The notes below the pieces were generated by a model. The model was not told the origin of the DNA and ran no database searches. It saw only the letters and a list, made by a program, of their open reading frames with translations. A stretch of DNA of 53,090 nt from UBA10133 sp964348455 (GTDB lineage Bacteria > Patescibacteriota > Microgenomatia > UBA1400 > MFAQ01). The stretch spans positions 1-53,090 of the forward strand of contig CAYGCQ010000007.1 of the NCBI GenBank assembly GCA_964348455.1, written 5' to 3'. Shown piece after piece: positions 9,548 through 17,821 of this stretch (position 1 is the first letter of the stretch; every line of letters begins with the position of its first letter). The position numbers and the translations under genes are program-made.

Positions 9548-9562
9548 CAATGTCAAACATTG
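9548..9562. promoter_or_regulatory. Short inverted repeat CAATGT-CAA-ACATTG between divergent genes
   Basis: Perfect 6-bp arms around CAA in the 260-base gap between the two divergent accessory genes. It could be an operator or chance. A TAGAAT box at 9630-9635 may be the -10 of the plus-strand gene. Nothing else is recognisable in the gap. Confidence 0.3.
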
Positions 9563-9675
9563 GACTAATCATATTATAGGTTTTAATATACATTTTTTTC
9601 TAGAGGTGGAGATATTTAGTGGTTTGAGGTAGAATAACCCATATCTTTTAGTATGTACCTTAAATGGAGGTTGAT

Positions 9676-10062
9676 ATGAAATATCGAATTCTGAGCTCGT
9701 CTGAGTTCTATACTGTAACACGCTCAATTATCGGCGACAGACAAAGTTCGGGAGAGAATTTATCATATCGACTCCCGACGGAAAAAATGATACGACAGAG
9801 GCTCTTCTCGATAAGTGCCAACGAGCCAGGCTTTTTGACCTTCTGTGAAGAAATGGAAAAGTTTCGTGGATGCTTAACAACTCCATTTGGACTGGTCCAG
9901 ATTATTTTTGAGGCACTGGAAGCCACCACATTAAAACTGCGATCACAACCGGAAGCCTTGGTGGATGCATTACCCTTATTTATATTGGCCTTGGTGCCGG
10001 ATGATAAGATGTTTGCACTAGACACCATTGATTGGCTTGAAATATTTCGTGTGGGCTCCTAA
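9676..10062 (+). CDS. Hypothetical protein in a single-gene unit
   Basis: Not recognised. 128 residues, soluble, mixed helix and strand, no signal peptide, two Cys residues. ATG at 9676 chosen because TGGAGG lies 5 bases upstream; the earlier in-frame ATG at 9664 would place the ribosome site inside the gene. It has its own strong leader and a terminator overlapping the stop, and it lies between two minus-strand genes, so it is an autonomous unit. Confidence 0.6.
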   Translation: MKYRILSSSEFYTVTRSIIGDRQSSGENLSYRLPTEKMIRQRLFSISANEPGFLTFCEEMEKFRGCLTTPFGLVQIIFEALEATTLKLRSQPEALVDALPLFILALVPDDKMFALDTIDWLEIFRVGS

Positions 10063-10081
10063 GAAATTAGGAGCTTTTTTT
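10055..10081 (+). terminator. Intrinsic terminator overlapping the stop codon
   Basis: Stem GCTCCTAA / TTAGGAGC with loop GAAA followed by seven Ts. The 5' arm contains the TAA stop of the preceding gene. Confidence 0.9.
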
Positions 10082-10091
10082 ACGGAAGAAC

Positions 10092-10523
10092 TTAAACTTT
10101 TTTTCTTTGGAGCGCAGCAATATCTCTTTGAAGTTCGACTAGTCTAGTTTCCATGTCTTTTAGAATTCTAACCATATCCACTTCATCAGATGAATCATCT
10201 CCGACATTTTCTTGGATGTCGTCAACGTCTTCTTGAATGTCATCTATATCCTCCTGAATGTCATCTATATCCTCTTCAACACCGGCAAGGCTTTCCGTTG
10301 TCCGATTGACACTCATTTGGATAAAAATAGCCAGATATATGGCCTCCAAAGAGACAGCCGTAGTGAGAATAAGTAGAATTTCTTCTATAGAAGTTCCAAA
10401 TAGCCTGAGAGAAAAAATGGCGATAAATAAAATAGTGTGAACAAAGATTGAGGCGTTTGTGCCTATGTAATACGTTAGTGTCTGAGAGAGTTTGTCCAAG
10501 GGGGAGAGCTTTTTCTTTTTCAT
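10092..10523 (-). CDS. DUF1003-like membrane protein with heptad-repeat coiled coil
   Basis: Two hydrophobic helices (ASIFVHTILFIAIFSL and ILLILTTAVSLEAIYLAIFI) followed by MSVNR, as in DUF1003 proteins, then an acidic coiled coil in which the 7-residue unit DDIQEDI is repeated three times, and a basic end. Likely a small inner-membrane protein that oligomerises through the coil; function unknown. 143 residues. Faces the terminator of the preceding plus-strand gene. Confidence 0.65.
   Translation of the reverse strand: MKKKKLSPLDKLSQTLTYYIGTNASIFVHTILFIAIFSLRLFGTSIEEILLILTTAVSLEAIYLAIFIQMSVNRTTESLAGVEEDIDDIQEDIDDIQEDVDDIQENVGDDSSDEVDMVRILKDMETRLVELQRDIAALQRKKV
10203..10276 (-). repeat. Three tandem 21-bp units encoding DDIQEDx heptads
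   Basis: The DNA unit GACATTCAGGAGGATATAGAT recurs with few changes, so the coiled coil of the surrounding gene grew by in-frame 21-bp duplication. Confidence 0.7.
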
Positions 10524-10600
10524 AACAGGGTTTAATTTTTCAACATCCTACTTAGGCGATAGATATATTGTAACCTAGATACAAATTTGGATAATTGAAT

Positions 10601-11004
10601 GGATTCCTGGTCACCTGCCCGCAAGTGCTGTAGCACTAGCTACTGCAGGCGGGAGCCCGGAATGACAGATGTTTCTGGATTCCTGGTCAAGCCCGGAATG
10701 ACAGTGAGGTGTGACGTCGCGATTACTTGGTCGGGATGACAGATGGTGTGGTGGCTGAGATGGTCGGTTGCAGTGTCACCTTTGTTGGGTCGGAATGACA
10801 GATGTTTCTGGATTCCTGGTCAAGGTCTCCCAGGCGACTCTACGACCCGGAATGACAGTGAGGTGTGATGCCGCGATTACCCGGTCGGAATGACAGATGG
10901 TATGGTGGCTGACATGATAGGTTGCAGTGTCACCTTCGTTGGATCGGAATGACATAATATTGCGCAAAAATCTTTATAGATTCCCGATCAAGTCGGGAAT
11001 GACA
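10601..11004 (+). repeat. Cluster of palindromic repeats with a tandem duplication
   Basis: Fills most of the 511-base gap 10524-11034, where no gene was seen. Full copies lie at 10601-10667 (long form with the extra hairpin CCTGCCCGCAAGTGCT ... GCAGGCGGG), 10677-10703, 10810-10857 and 10979-11004. Half copies ending in GGAATGACA or GGGATGACA lie between them. 10668-10800 and 10801-10954 are diverged copies of one unit (133 and 154 bp, differing by one insertion of about 21 bases). Confidence 0.85.
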
Positions 11005-11034
11005 AGGGTGGTTGCTGAAGATCGTAGATATTAT

Positions 11035-11565
11035 TTAGAAAATGTCTTCGGGTGGAAGGAATTCTTCGCCGTTGGCTGGGGCCGAACTAAAGTTGCCCTT
11101 GAGCCACTGGACATAGGTACAGCCTGTGGCCTGCTTAGCTTCTCTATCCCAGCCTGAAGTTGAGCATTTTTTCATCCTTTTTCCCGCTGCCGTTGTGAAT
11201 AGTACTAGAGGTTCACCACACTGTGGGCATTTTTCATCTAGCTTTTCGGTAGTGCCGTTAATCCATTCAATATAGTCGCAACCCTCGGAAGTTTTTGTTT
11301 CCTTGTTCCAAGTGTTTGTGCTGCACTTCTTCATCTTCTTGCCAAATCGAGTGACTTGGAGAATTAGTGGACTGTCACACTTTGGGCATTTTTCTTCCAG
11401 TGTTTGAGGTTCTACTTCGTGCCACTTTACATAATCGCAGCCTTCGGACTTCTTGGTTTCTTTATTCCAACTGCCTGCGGTACAACGCTGAAGGCGTTTG
11501 CCGGTAGCTGTTTCGACTATTTCTCCTAAGGGCGCGCCACATTTGGGACATTTTTCATCTTGCAT
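11035..11565 (-). CDS. Triple topoisomerase-type C4 zinc-ribbon protein
   Basis: Three tandem copies of a zinc-ribbon unit of about 50 residues: CPKCGAPL ... RCTAGSW ... GCDYVKW, then CPKCDSPL ... KCSTNTW ... GCDYIEW, then CPQCGEPL ... KCSTSGW ... GCTYVQW. Each has four Cys in the pattern found in the C-terminal tail of bacterial topoisomerase I, but no topoisomerase core is attached. Probably a stand-alone DNA or RNA-binding protein. 176 residues, cytoplasmic, alone between repeat-rich gaps. Confidence 0.8.
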   Translation of the reverse strand: MQDEKCPKCGAPLGEIVETATGKRLQRCTAGSWNKETKKSEGCDYVKWHEVEPQTLEEKCPKCDSPLILQVTRFGKKMKKCSTNTWNKETKTSEGCDYIEWINGTTEKLDEKCPQCGEPLVLFTTAAGKRMKKCSTSGWDREAKQATGCTYVQWLKGNFSSAPANGEEFLPPEDIF

Positions 11566-11617
11566 AACTACTAGGTTAACACTTTAGGAGGAGAAATGGA
11601 AGGCGCTTGATTGTCTT

Positions 11618-11644
11618 GGATGCCGGATCAGGTCCGGCATGACA
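11618..11644 (+). repeat. GGATGCC-GCATGACA palindromic repeat
   Basis: Variant in which both arms changed together (GGATGCCGGA / TCCGGCATGACA), so pairing is kept. Such compensatory change suggests selection or copying as a hairpin. Confidence 0.8.
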
Positions 11645-11650
11645 CATTTA

Positions 11651-11977
11651 TTATTCTTGAGTTTTGAGGTCTTTGAGAATCATTTTTACGACTTTATCGG
11701 CTTCAGCGCGAATATCTGCTTCGATATTCTCTCCGATATGGTCTTTTAGATACTTAAGTATTTCGGGGTCATACGGTCTTTCTTGAACTGTCGAAAGAAA
11801 AGTGTGGTGGTGACGGGACTCTAGCCTATCTAAAATCATAGAGACTACTGCTTGAAAAATAATGTCATCAATTAATTGGAGTGCTTTGCCTTTTTGATTT
11901 TCAGCTTCTTCCTGACGATTTATGTGATCGTGAATAACTGATTTTGTAACTAGATGATCAAAAAAGAGTATTGCCAT
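11651..11977 (-). CDS. Hypothetical helical protein
   Basis: Not recognised. 108 residues, soluble, almost entirely charged helix, with a His triplet (RHHHTF) in the middle. The sequence just before the start, TTTAAACCATG, is shared with the start of rny at 36402, which may mark a common expression signal. Confidence 0.5.
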   Translation of the reverse strand: MAILFFDHLVTKSVIHDHINRQEEAENQKGKALQLIDDIIFQAVVSMILDRLESRHHHTFLSTVQERPYDPEILKYLKDHIGENIEADIRAEADKVVKMILKDLKTQE

Positions 11978-12023
11978 GGTTTAAATTATTTAGTTAATTG
12001 TGACTTGATGGTTATTATTTTTA

Positions 12024-12902
12024 TCACTGGACAATTGGTCCTAGAGGAATTTTATTATCGGGGTCGTCGACAAATAGCATTAGAACTAGCCCTTTTCGAG
12101 GACCTTTATTTAAATCTAAGTATTGCATGGTTTCCGGCGAACCCCCAAATTGCTTACCTGTCCATTGAGCCGGACCTGCGTCTCCGATATCACATATCAC
12201 AGCTAAACCATTGACTGGATTGATGACTATCATTTTTCTAAAGGCATACCAGTCTTTAAGGAATCGATGATCTCGGTTCCAACTTTCTAAATAGAGTGTC
12301 TGGACAACGCAGTAGTACTTTTCTCTCATATACTCTCGAGTAGTAAAGCTGCTCGAGTCTTTGGCAAAATATCCGAAAGCCCCCCTACCTGGAGCAATAC
12401 CGGCTTCTTGAATTTCATCGTGTTGAGCGAGAGAGTCTCCAGGAAAACGATCCAAATGTTGCTCGAAGCCAATATAACCGAGTGTGTGATTTAGGGATTG
12501 ATCTTCCAATACCACTTTTGCATTGACTGAGGTTGCATCAAAGACAACTTGCTCGACTTTAGCTGCGGCTTCGGGGGTAAGCTTGGTGGGTTGATGCGGA
12601 AGTATTTCCTGAAGGCCTGTCATGAGTTTTTGCCTAACCGTAAATTTATTTTCGACCGGAGCAGTCTGGGTTTGAGGTTGAGTAATGACAGCCAAACTCT
12701 GAGGAGCAGGCGTTGTTAATATGGCTCCGACTAATCCAGCACCTGCCAAAATTTGACTAGATCGTTGTCGTAGCTCATTTGCTATTAGATGGGATTTTGA
12801 AAAGAATTTTTTGGCAGATGAGTGCTTGAGAAGTTTCTTCCTAAGAGTATTGGACCTTTTCTCAAGCCTCTCAATAGATTTTAGAAGATTGTTGTTGGAC
12901 AT
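12024..12902 (-). CDS. Secreted or anchored protein with RlpA-like C-terminal domain
   Basis: N-terminal basic helix, a hydrophobic segment near residues 50-65 (ILAGAGLVGAILTTPAP) that may act as anchor or signal, a Gln/Pro-rich linker, then a domain containing VINPVNGLAVICDIGDAGPA and QWTGKQFGGSPE. The Asp-Gly-Pro pattern resembles double-psi barrel (RlpA-like) wall proteins, so a role in the cell envelope is inferred. Starts 1 base after the gltX stop (TAATATG), so co-transcribed with gltX. Confidence 0.55.
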   Translation of the reverse strand: MSNNNLLKSIERLEKRSNTLRKKLLKHSSAKKFFSKSHLIANELRQRSSQILAGAGLVGAILTTPAPQSLAVITQPQTQTAPVENKFTVRQKLMTGLQEILPHQPTKLTPEAAAKVEQVVFDATSVNAKVVLEDQSLNHTLGYIGFEQHLDRFPGDSLAQHDEIQEAGIAPGRGAFGYFAKDSSSFTTREYMREKYYCVVQTLYLESWNRDHRFLKDWYAFRKMIVINPVNGLAVICDIGDAGPAQWTGKQFGGSPETMQYLDLNKGPRKGLVLMLFVDDPDNKIPLGPIVQ

Positions 12903-12903
12903 A

Positions 12904-14391
12904 TTAAGAGAAGACAGAGGATAATCTTTTTAGAGTTTCTTCTTTTCCTAAGATTACCATGCAATCAAAAAGTGGGGGTGTTATGGTCCTTCCAGAGATT
13001 GCGACACGCAGAGACATGAAGGCTTCTTTGGGAGTAAATCCAGAATCAACTTGGGCTTTGGCAAGTTCGTTGTGGAGATTTTCGGAAGTGAATTCGGAAC
13101 CAATTGGATGGATTTCCCCCTTCGGGGACCAGCGGCCTGCCTCCGCAGGAATGACAGACAATCTATCTATAGTGGAAATTACAGTATCAAACCATAACTT
13201 GGTAGAAGCGGCATCGTGACCGGAAAGATCCAAGACCGATTGGGATTCTACCTTTGGAACATTGAAAAAATACTCGGCAGCAGGAGCAAATTCTGCTAGT
13301 GTAGACATTCTCTCTCTTGTTAAGTTCAGTATCTGAATTACTTTTTCTTTTTCAGACTTCCAGTCTTCTGGAATGAAAGAGTCTAGTCTTGAGTAAAGAT
13401 CTCCAGAGTCGAGTCTCTTAATCCATTGGCCGTTCATGTAATTTAGACGCTGGATATCAAAAATGGCATTTTGTCTTTGAATCTTTTTTTCATCAAAAAT
13501 TTCGGCCATCTCAGTAAGGGTCAACAGATCAGAGTTATCTTTGTAGGAGAAGCCAAGATAAAAGAGAAAGTTATTTATGGCTTCGGGTAAGTAGCCATCG
13601 GCTGCGTATTCTAAAACAGATTTAGCCCCGTGACGTTTGGAAAGTTTCGATTTATCGGTGCCCAACAGCAATGGAACGTGGGCCAGTATCGGAGGTTCCC
13701 ACCCAAGAGCTTCGTATAAAAATAGATGAATGGGCGTAGAGGCTAACCATTCTGTTCCACGTAAGACATGGCTGATCTTCATAAGGTGATCATCGACTAC
13801 TACAGCGAGGTGATAAGTAGGAACACCATTGGTTTTCATAAGTACCTTATCATCACACTCGGTGTTTGGTAAGCTGAGCTTGCCTTGGACAAGATCATGC
13901 CAGACAGTGAAGCCTGTTTCAGAAAGCTTCGCTCTTAGAACATAAGGGGCTCCGGAGTCTAGCTTGTCCTGAACTTCCCCCTTGGTAAGATGTCGACAGT
14001 GACGGTCGTACTTAGCAAATTGATTGTTTTCATGAATTTTATTCAGTCTTTCTTCAGTGCAAAAACAGTAGTAGGCTGCATCGGTATCAAGCAAGAGCTG
14101 AGCATATTCTTGATACAAATTAAGCCTTTGAGACTGAACATATGGTCCGTATGGCCCACCAGCGACAGGGTCTTCATCTCTTTTGAGACCAAGGAAATTG
14201 TGAATCTCATAAATTTTTTCGACTGAACCCTCGACAAAACGCTTGGCATCCGTGTCTTCGATACGCAAAATAAATTCTCCGCCGTACTTTTTGGCGATTA
14301 AGTAATCAAAAAGTGCTGTCCTAGTATTCCCAATATGAGGAATCCCTGTAGGAGAAGGAGCGTTTCTAGTTCTGACGTGCGTATCGGCCAT
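12904..14391 (-). CDS. gltX: Glutamyl-tRNA synthetase
   Basis: Charges tRNA-Glu, and probably tRNA-Gln for transamidation. Class I motifs HIGN (residues 19-22) in RNAPSPTGIPHIGN and KLSKRHGAK (about residue 247). ATG at 14391 chosen because MADTHVRTRNAPSPTG begins the catalytic fold; 24 further codons upstream would overlap the divergent gene's promoter. A -10 box lies 6 bases before this ATG, so the mRNA is probably leaderless. Residues about 412-427 (SVIPAEAGRWSPKGEIHP) are encoded by an inserted palindromic repeat. Confidence 0.95.
   Translation of the reverse strand: MADTHVRTRNAPSPTGIPHIGNTRTALFDYLIAKKYGGEFILRIEDTDAKRFVEGSVEKIYEIHNFLGLKRDEDPVAGGPYGPYVQSQRLNLYQEYAQLLLDTDAAYYCFCTEERLNKIHENNQFAKYDRHCRHLTKGEVQDKLDSGAPYVLRAKLSETGFTVWHDLVQGKLSLPNTECDDKVLMKTNGVPTYHLAVVVDDHLMKISHVLRGTEWLASTPIHLFLYEALGWEPPILAHVPLLLGTDKSKLSKRHGAKSVLEYAADGYLPEAINNFLFYLGFSYKDNSDLLTLTEMAEIFDEKKIQRQNAIFDIQRLNYMNGQWIKRLDSGDLYSRLDSFIPEDWKSEKEKVIQILNLTRERMSTLAEFAPAAEYFFNVPKVESQSVLDLSGHDAASTKLWFDTVISTIDRLSVIPAEAGRWSPKGEIHPIGSEFTSENLHNELAKAQVDSGFTPKEAFMSLRVAISGRTITPPLFDCMVILGKEETLKRLSSVFS
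13110..13156 (+). repeat. Palindromic repeat lying in frame inside gltX
   Basis: Long form (CCCCTTCGGGG / CAGCGGCCTGCC), almost identical to the intergenic copy at 26415-26465. It sits in the C-terminal anticodon-binding half of gltX without breaking the frame. Confidence 0.85.
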
Positions 14392-14397
14392 ATGGAT

Positions 14398-14405
14398 AGT
14401 ATACT
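14398..14405. promoter_or_regulatory. Palindromic -10 box AGTATACT shared by divergent genes
   Basis: Read leftwards it gives TATACT, 6 bases before the gltX ATG (leaderless). Read rightwards it gives TATACT, 11 bases before the ATG at 14417. The whole intergenic space is 25 bases. Confidence 0.6.
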
Positions 14406-14416
14406 TTATTAAGACT

Positions 14417-15511
14417 ATGGCAACACTAACCGAAGCCTCAGTGGTGGCAAGAAATGCAATCAAATGGGGTGGAATAGGATTTATTGGAATAACGATACTG
14501 TGGTATATAGGTGTAGCCGCTGTAGATTACTATAAATTTTTAAATCCCCCACCACTCCCCCCTGCAACTGCCGATTTTAATTTGCTCCCTGGATTGAATA
14601 TGCCTGAGAGTAAGGAGCGACCAAGTATGATACTGGAGCTGCCTACCGGCAGAGTTCCTGCCTTCCCTGACAGGATGAGAGTCTATTACGCACCAACAAG
14701 AAGAAGCGGCTTCGCCGACTCTAGCAGAGCTATCGATACTGCTACTGCTCTTGGATTTTTGTTTAAACCTGACCAACCAACCGAGACGGACTATGTTTGG
14801 ACCAATCAAGATCAACTTGGATCCAAACTGGAGATGAATATTGTAACCGGTCATTTTGTTCTTACCAGGCAATGGCAAAACAACCCGACATTAGCAACTT
14901 TGGCAAATTTTCAATCAGACAAACAAGTTATTACGGAGACTGAAAATTACCTAAAAAGAGTTGGCATCCTCAACGAGGATGCAGTTGGGGTTGAAAAAGT
15001 GTCTTATTTGCGGAATGACGTGGGTAAACTCGTCAATGCACTATCTTTAAATGATGCTGACTTTGTTCAGTTAGATTTGTTTAGAAAAAATATTGATGAA
15101 ATAGACCCTGCCAGTAAATCAAAAGAGATTAAAGCCAGCTATCCCTTTTACAGGACTGACCCAAGCAAAGGTTTGATTAGGTCTGTGATAAGTGGATCAA
15201 AAATACAAAGTGAAAAGATTATTTTTATGGACTATGAGTATACGGACATCGATTATTCTAAAAGTGGAACTTATCCAATAAAAACAGGAGATGAAGCCTG
15301 GGAAGAGCTATCAAAAGGTGGTGGGTATGTGACAAGCACAGGTCCAAAAACCGGGGATGTAAAGATTCGCAGAATATTTCTAGGCTATTACGACTCAAAT
15401 ACTAACCAGAAATATGCCATGCCTATTTATGTGTTCTTGGGAGACCAGGGATTTACAGCCTATGTCTCTGCCGTCAGAGAAGAATGGATTATGAAACAGC
15501 CGGTACTGTAG
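14417..15511 (+). CDS. Membrane-anchored extracellular protein of unknown function
   Basis: One N-terminal transmembrane helix (GFIGITILWYIGVAAVDYY), a Pro-rich linker, then about 310 residues outside the cell, rich in beta structure, with no Cys and no recognised motif. The final part (GDVKIRRIFLGYYDS, YAMPIYVFLGD) looks like a beta-sheet domain. Divergent from gltX across 25 bases and overlapping the convergent ATP-grasp gene by 23 bases at the 3' end. Confidence 0.7.
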   Translation: MATLTEASVVARNAIKWGGIGFIGITILWYIGVAAVDYYKFLNPPPLPPATADFNLLPGLNMPESKERPSMILELPTGRVPAFPDRMRVYYAPTRRSGFADSSRAIDTATALGFLFKPDQPTETDYVWTNQDQLGSKLEMNIVTGHFVLTRQWQNNPTLATLANFQSDKQVITETENYLKRVGILNEDAVGVEKVSYLRNDVGKLVNALSLNDADFVQLDLFRKNIDEIDPASKSKEIKASYPFYRTDPSKGLIRSVISGSKIQSEKIIFMDYEYTDIDYSKSGTYPIKTGDEAWEELSKGGGYVTSTGPKTGDVKIRRIFLGYYDSNTNQKYAMPIYVFLGDQGFTAYVSAVREEWIMKQPVL

Positions 15512-16724
15512 AGTAATGGCGAAACTCTTCCCAAAAACCTGAGTGCCCAGAAGGCTTAAGTCCGATAACTTTATCCGACCCTGAGCCTGAGAGGGCAACC
15601 AGTTTTTGGACTATTAGCCTTATTAGTTTCTTTGCTTCCGCTTCATTCTTTTTCAGAGAAACATTCCAGTCTAGACCCGGACCAGTGTTGCCCTCCAAAA
15701 GAAAAATGTTTCCTTTGTTGCTAATAATGAAATCCAGAGAATAAAGTGAGTTAGAACGATCCAGTTTTTCGGAAATTACTTTTGAAGTGTCAATTAGTTT
15801 TTTCGGAATTTTACTAACCGGTAAATAAGTGAGGGATCCTCCTAAATGTTCGTTGCATCGGAAGTCACCAGGACGAGCCCTCCTAATATAAGACTGAACA
15901 ACTTTTCCGCCCAGAAAGATAAGGCGGATATCTGTAGGGACAGAAGCGTTTTCAAATTTGAAACCACGATCAAACTTTACCAAGGGTTGAATTATATAAG
16001 AAGCACCAGGTCTCCTTTTAATTTTAGATAAGATACCTAAATAATCATTGCAACCCACCTTATACACGCGCCACCCTCCTGCTCCATATCTATCTTTAAG
16101 TACAAAATCACTACCATAGTCCTTTGAAAAAGGGCTCTCTTTCATCATCTTTTCTAGATTACTGCAGGCTAACTTGGTGCCATCAAGAGTTTTTTCCTTA
16201 AGAAGAACGGTGGGAATTGAAAATTCCGACAGGCTGTCGTATGTTTTTTGCTTATCAAAAAATAAACTAAACAATTCCGGACAGTTAAATGGCTTAATAT
16301 TGTTTGACGAGAATAGAAGATCTCTGCTGTCTCTAATTCTTTTTTTTGTTGGAGAAAACTTATCGAATATTAAACTTGAAAAACAAGGATTGTTGTGCTT
16401 TGACCAGGTGTTATTTTCGTACAACCAGTAACTATTGCAAAGGCCGGCTCCAGTAATATCGGCTGATGTGGTGAGAGCAGCGTTCAAGCCAAGATTGTTG
16501 CATGTCTCCAAGAAATATCCATATACAAGGTTGTAAGACTCTGATGTTGAGCCTATGGCAAAAGGAGTGCTATTTTCGATAGAACTATCGGAAGCACTTT
16601 GGGCTAATGATTTTGTGTACACGATAAGCACATCAAATGAAGTTAATTTGTTCATAGAAAAATATTTATGAGACGCCAAAAGTGAATTAGAATACTTAAG
16701 ACTCCATTTCAAGATAAAACACAA
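15489..16724 (-). CDS. RimK-type ATP-grasp ligase
   Basis: The C-terminal 230 residues are an ATP-grasp fold: DFVLKDRYGAGGWRVYKV (P-loop strand), SYIIQPLVKFDRG, DIRLIFLGGKVVQSYIRRA, GDFRCNEHLGGSLTYLP (compare GDFRSNLHRGG of RimK) and FLLEGNTGPGLDWN for Mg2+. Such enzymes join a carboxylate to an amine, as in glutamate or peptide ligation; substrate unknown. The N-terminal 150 residues are unlike known families. Start uncertain: 16724 and 16655 (MNKLTSFDVLIVY) are both downstream of the promoter; 16655 gives the more normal N-terminus. Confidence 0.75.
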   Translation of the reverse strand: MCFILKWSLKYSNSLLASHKYFSMNKLTSFDVLIVYTKSLAQSASDSSIENSTPFAIGSTSESYNLVYGYFLETCNNLGLNAALTTSADITGAGLCNSYWLYENNTWSKHNNPCFSSLIFDKFSPTKKRIRDSRDLLFSSNNIKPFNCPELFSLFFDKQKTYDSLSEFSIPTVLLKEKTLDGTKLACSNLEKMMKESPFSKDYGSDFVLKDRYGAGGWRVYKVGCNDYLGILSKIKRRPGASYIIQPLVKFDRGFKFENASVPTDIRLIFLGGKVVQSYIRRARPGDFRCNEHLGGSLTYLPVSKIPKKLIDTSKVISEKLDRSNSLYSLDFIISNKGNIFLLEGNTGPGLDWNVSLKKNEAEAKKLIRLIVQKLVALSGSGSDKVIGLKPSGHSGFWEEFRHYSTVPAVS

Positions 16725-16770
16725 GAAAAGTCTCTTAGAAAGACCAAATGTGAACTAGCATCAAAAAATA

Positions 16771-16799
16771 ATTATATCTCATATTATTCCTAAATACAA
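16771..16799 (-). promoter_or_regulatory. Promoter of the ATP-grasp gene
   Basis: On the minus strand TTGTAT (16799-16794), a 17-base spacer, then TATAAT (16776-16771). Predicted start near 16764. It means the gene is not simply read through from dacA. Confidence 0.7.
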
Positions 16800-16809
16800 G
16801 CTATAGTAC

Positions 16810-17805
16810 TTACTGCCAATTGAAGTTATTATAGGTCCAATCTATGAGCTGTCGACCCTCCCCAAAGCGATCTTTGCTGTTTAGAATGCTTATCAGAACC
16901 TTGTGGCCCTCTCTCTCCGTCAAAATCACCAGGCATTCACCAGCTTCTGGTGTCCAACCTGTTTTGACCCCCAGCACATCAGGATGGCTAAGCAAGACAT
17001 TGGTGGATAAAAGAGGATACTTATGACCTTTGAGGCTATTAACAGTAATTTTCTTTGTAGAGACAATATTGGTAAATGTGAGTCTGTTTAGAGCACTTCT
17101 TGCAATCATTGCAATATCGAAAGCCGAAGTGTAATGGTTGGGGCTTTCGAGACCTGATACGTTTACGAAATGAGTATTTTTGAGCCCAAGTTGAACAACC
17201 TTTTGATTCATTCTCTCCAAAAAGGCTCCATACCCACCAGGGTAATTTTCGGCTAGAGTGACGGCAGCATCATTCCCAGAAGGAACAAGCAAGGCATAAA
17301 GAACGTCTGAAGCATTTAGCTCATCCCCGGTTACCAAATCTGCAGTGTTGCCAATGGAGTTCTGTCCATTTTGGACTTTCAGGATATCGTCTTCCGTGAA
17401 ATAATCAAGAGCAACTATAGAGGTCATAATTTTTGTCAATGAGGCCGGTTTCAGTCTGAGGTGAGGATTTTTATCATAAAGAATAGTCCCCGATTCAAGA
17501 TCCATAACAAAAACGCCATGTGCCGATAAGGGAGGCAGTGCTTTTCCAAGACTGGTGGGAAGTTTTGGCTCAAAAACAAAAGCGGCTTTTACAATTGGCC
17601 GGGATTGTCCCGGTATTTTCCCGATTACCGGGGAAAAAATAAAAAAAAGACAGATACCGACTAGAGCCGAAATGTTTAATATCACCCGGTGATAATCGCA
17701 ATGTCTATTTATCCAGCGAAATATACGAGCAATAAATGAATAGTTTTTTCTTCTTGGATCGAGGACTCTGTCAATTTTTCGAGAATGTATTTTTTTGATA
17801 TTCAT
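16810..17805 (-). CDS. dacA: D-alanyl-D-alanine carboxypeptidase (peptidase S11)
   Basis: A penicillin-binding protein that trims the terminal D-Ala from peptidoglycan stem peptides. Active-site motifs are complete: SLTK (Ser122, Lys125), SGN (176-178) and KTG (281-283). A membrane helix at residues 41-62 follows a basic cytoplasmic tail, so the enzyme is anchored by its N-terminus rather than by the usual C-terminal amphipathic helix. It begins 16 bases after the relA stop; TATTAA lies 6 bases before the ATG and could give a separate leaderless mRNA. Confidence 0.93.
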   Translation of the reverse strand: MNIKKIHSRKIDRVLDPRRKNYSFIARIFRWINRHCDYHRVILNISALVGICLFFIFSPVIGKIPGQSRPIVKAAFVFEPKLPTSLGKALPPLSAHGVFVMDLESGTILYDKNPHLRLKPASLTKIMTSIVALDYFTEDDILKVQNGQNSIGNTADLVTGDELNASDVLYALLVPSGNDAAVTLAENYPGGYGAFLERMNQKVVQLGLKNTHFVNVSGLESPNHYTSAFDIAMIARSALNRLTFTNIVSTKKITVNSLKGHKYPLLSTNVLLSHPDVLGVKTGWTPEAGECLVILTEREGHKVLISILNSKDRFGEGRQLIDWTYNNFNWQ

Positions 17806-17821
17806 GAGAGATTAATACATT

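Noticed and set aside
9580..9625. Possible displaced 3' end of the DUF1003-like gene near the 9676 unit
   Set aside because: Only an RKK-like stretch and a T-rich run agree with the 10092 gene end; no extended identity as at secF.
10601..11004. CRISPR array
   Set aside because: Units are palindromic, irregularly spaced and without unique spacers of constant length; no cas genes are present.
15003..15022. Repeat fragment (GCGGAATGACGTGGG) inside the 14417 gene
   Set aside because: Only the right end resembles the repeat, with no matching left arm, so chance cannot be excluded.
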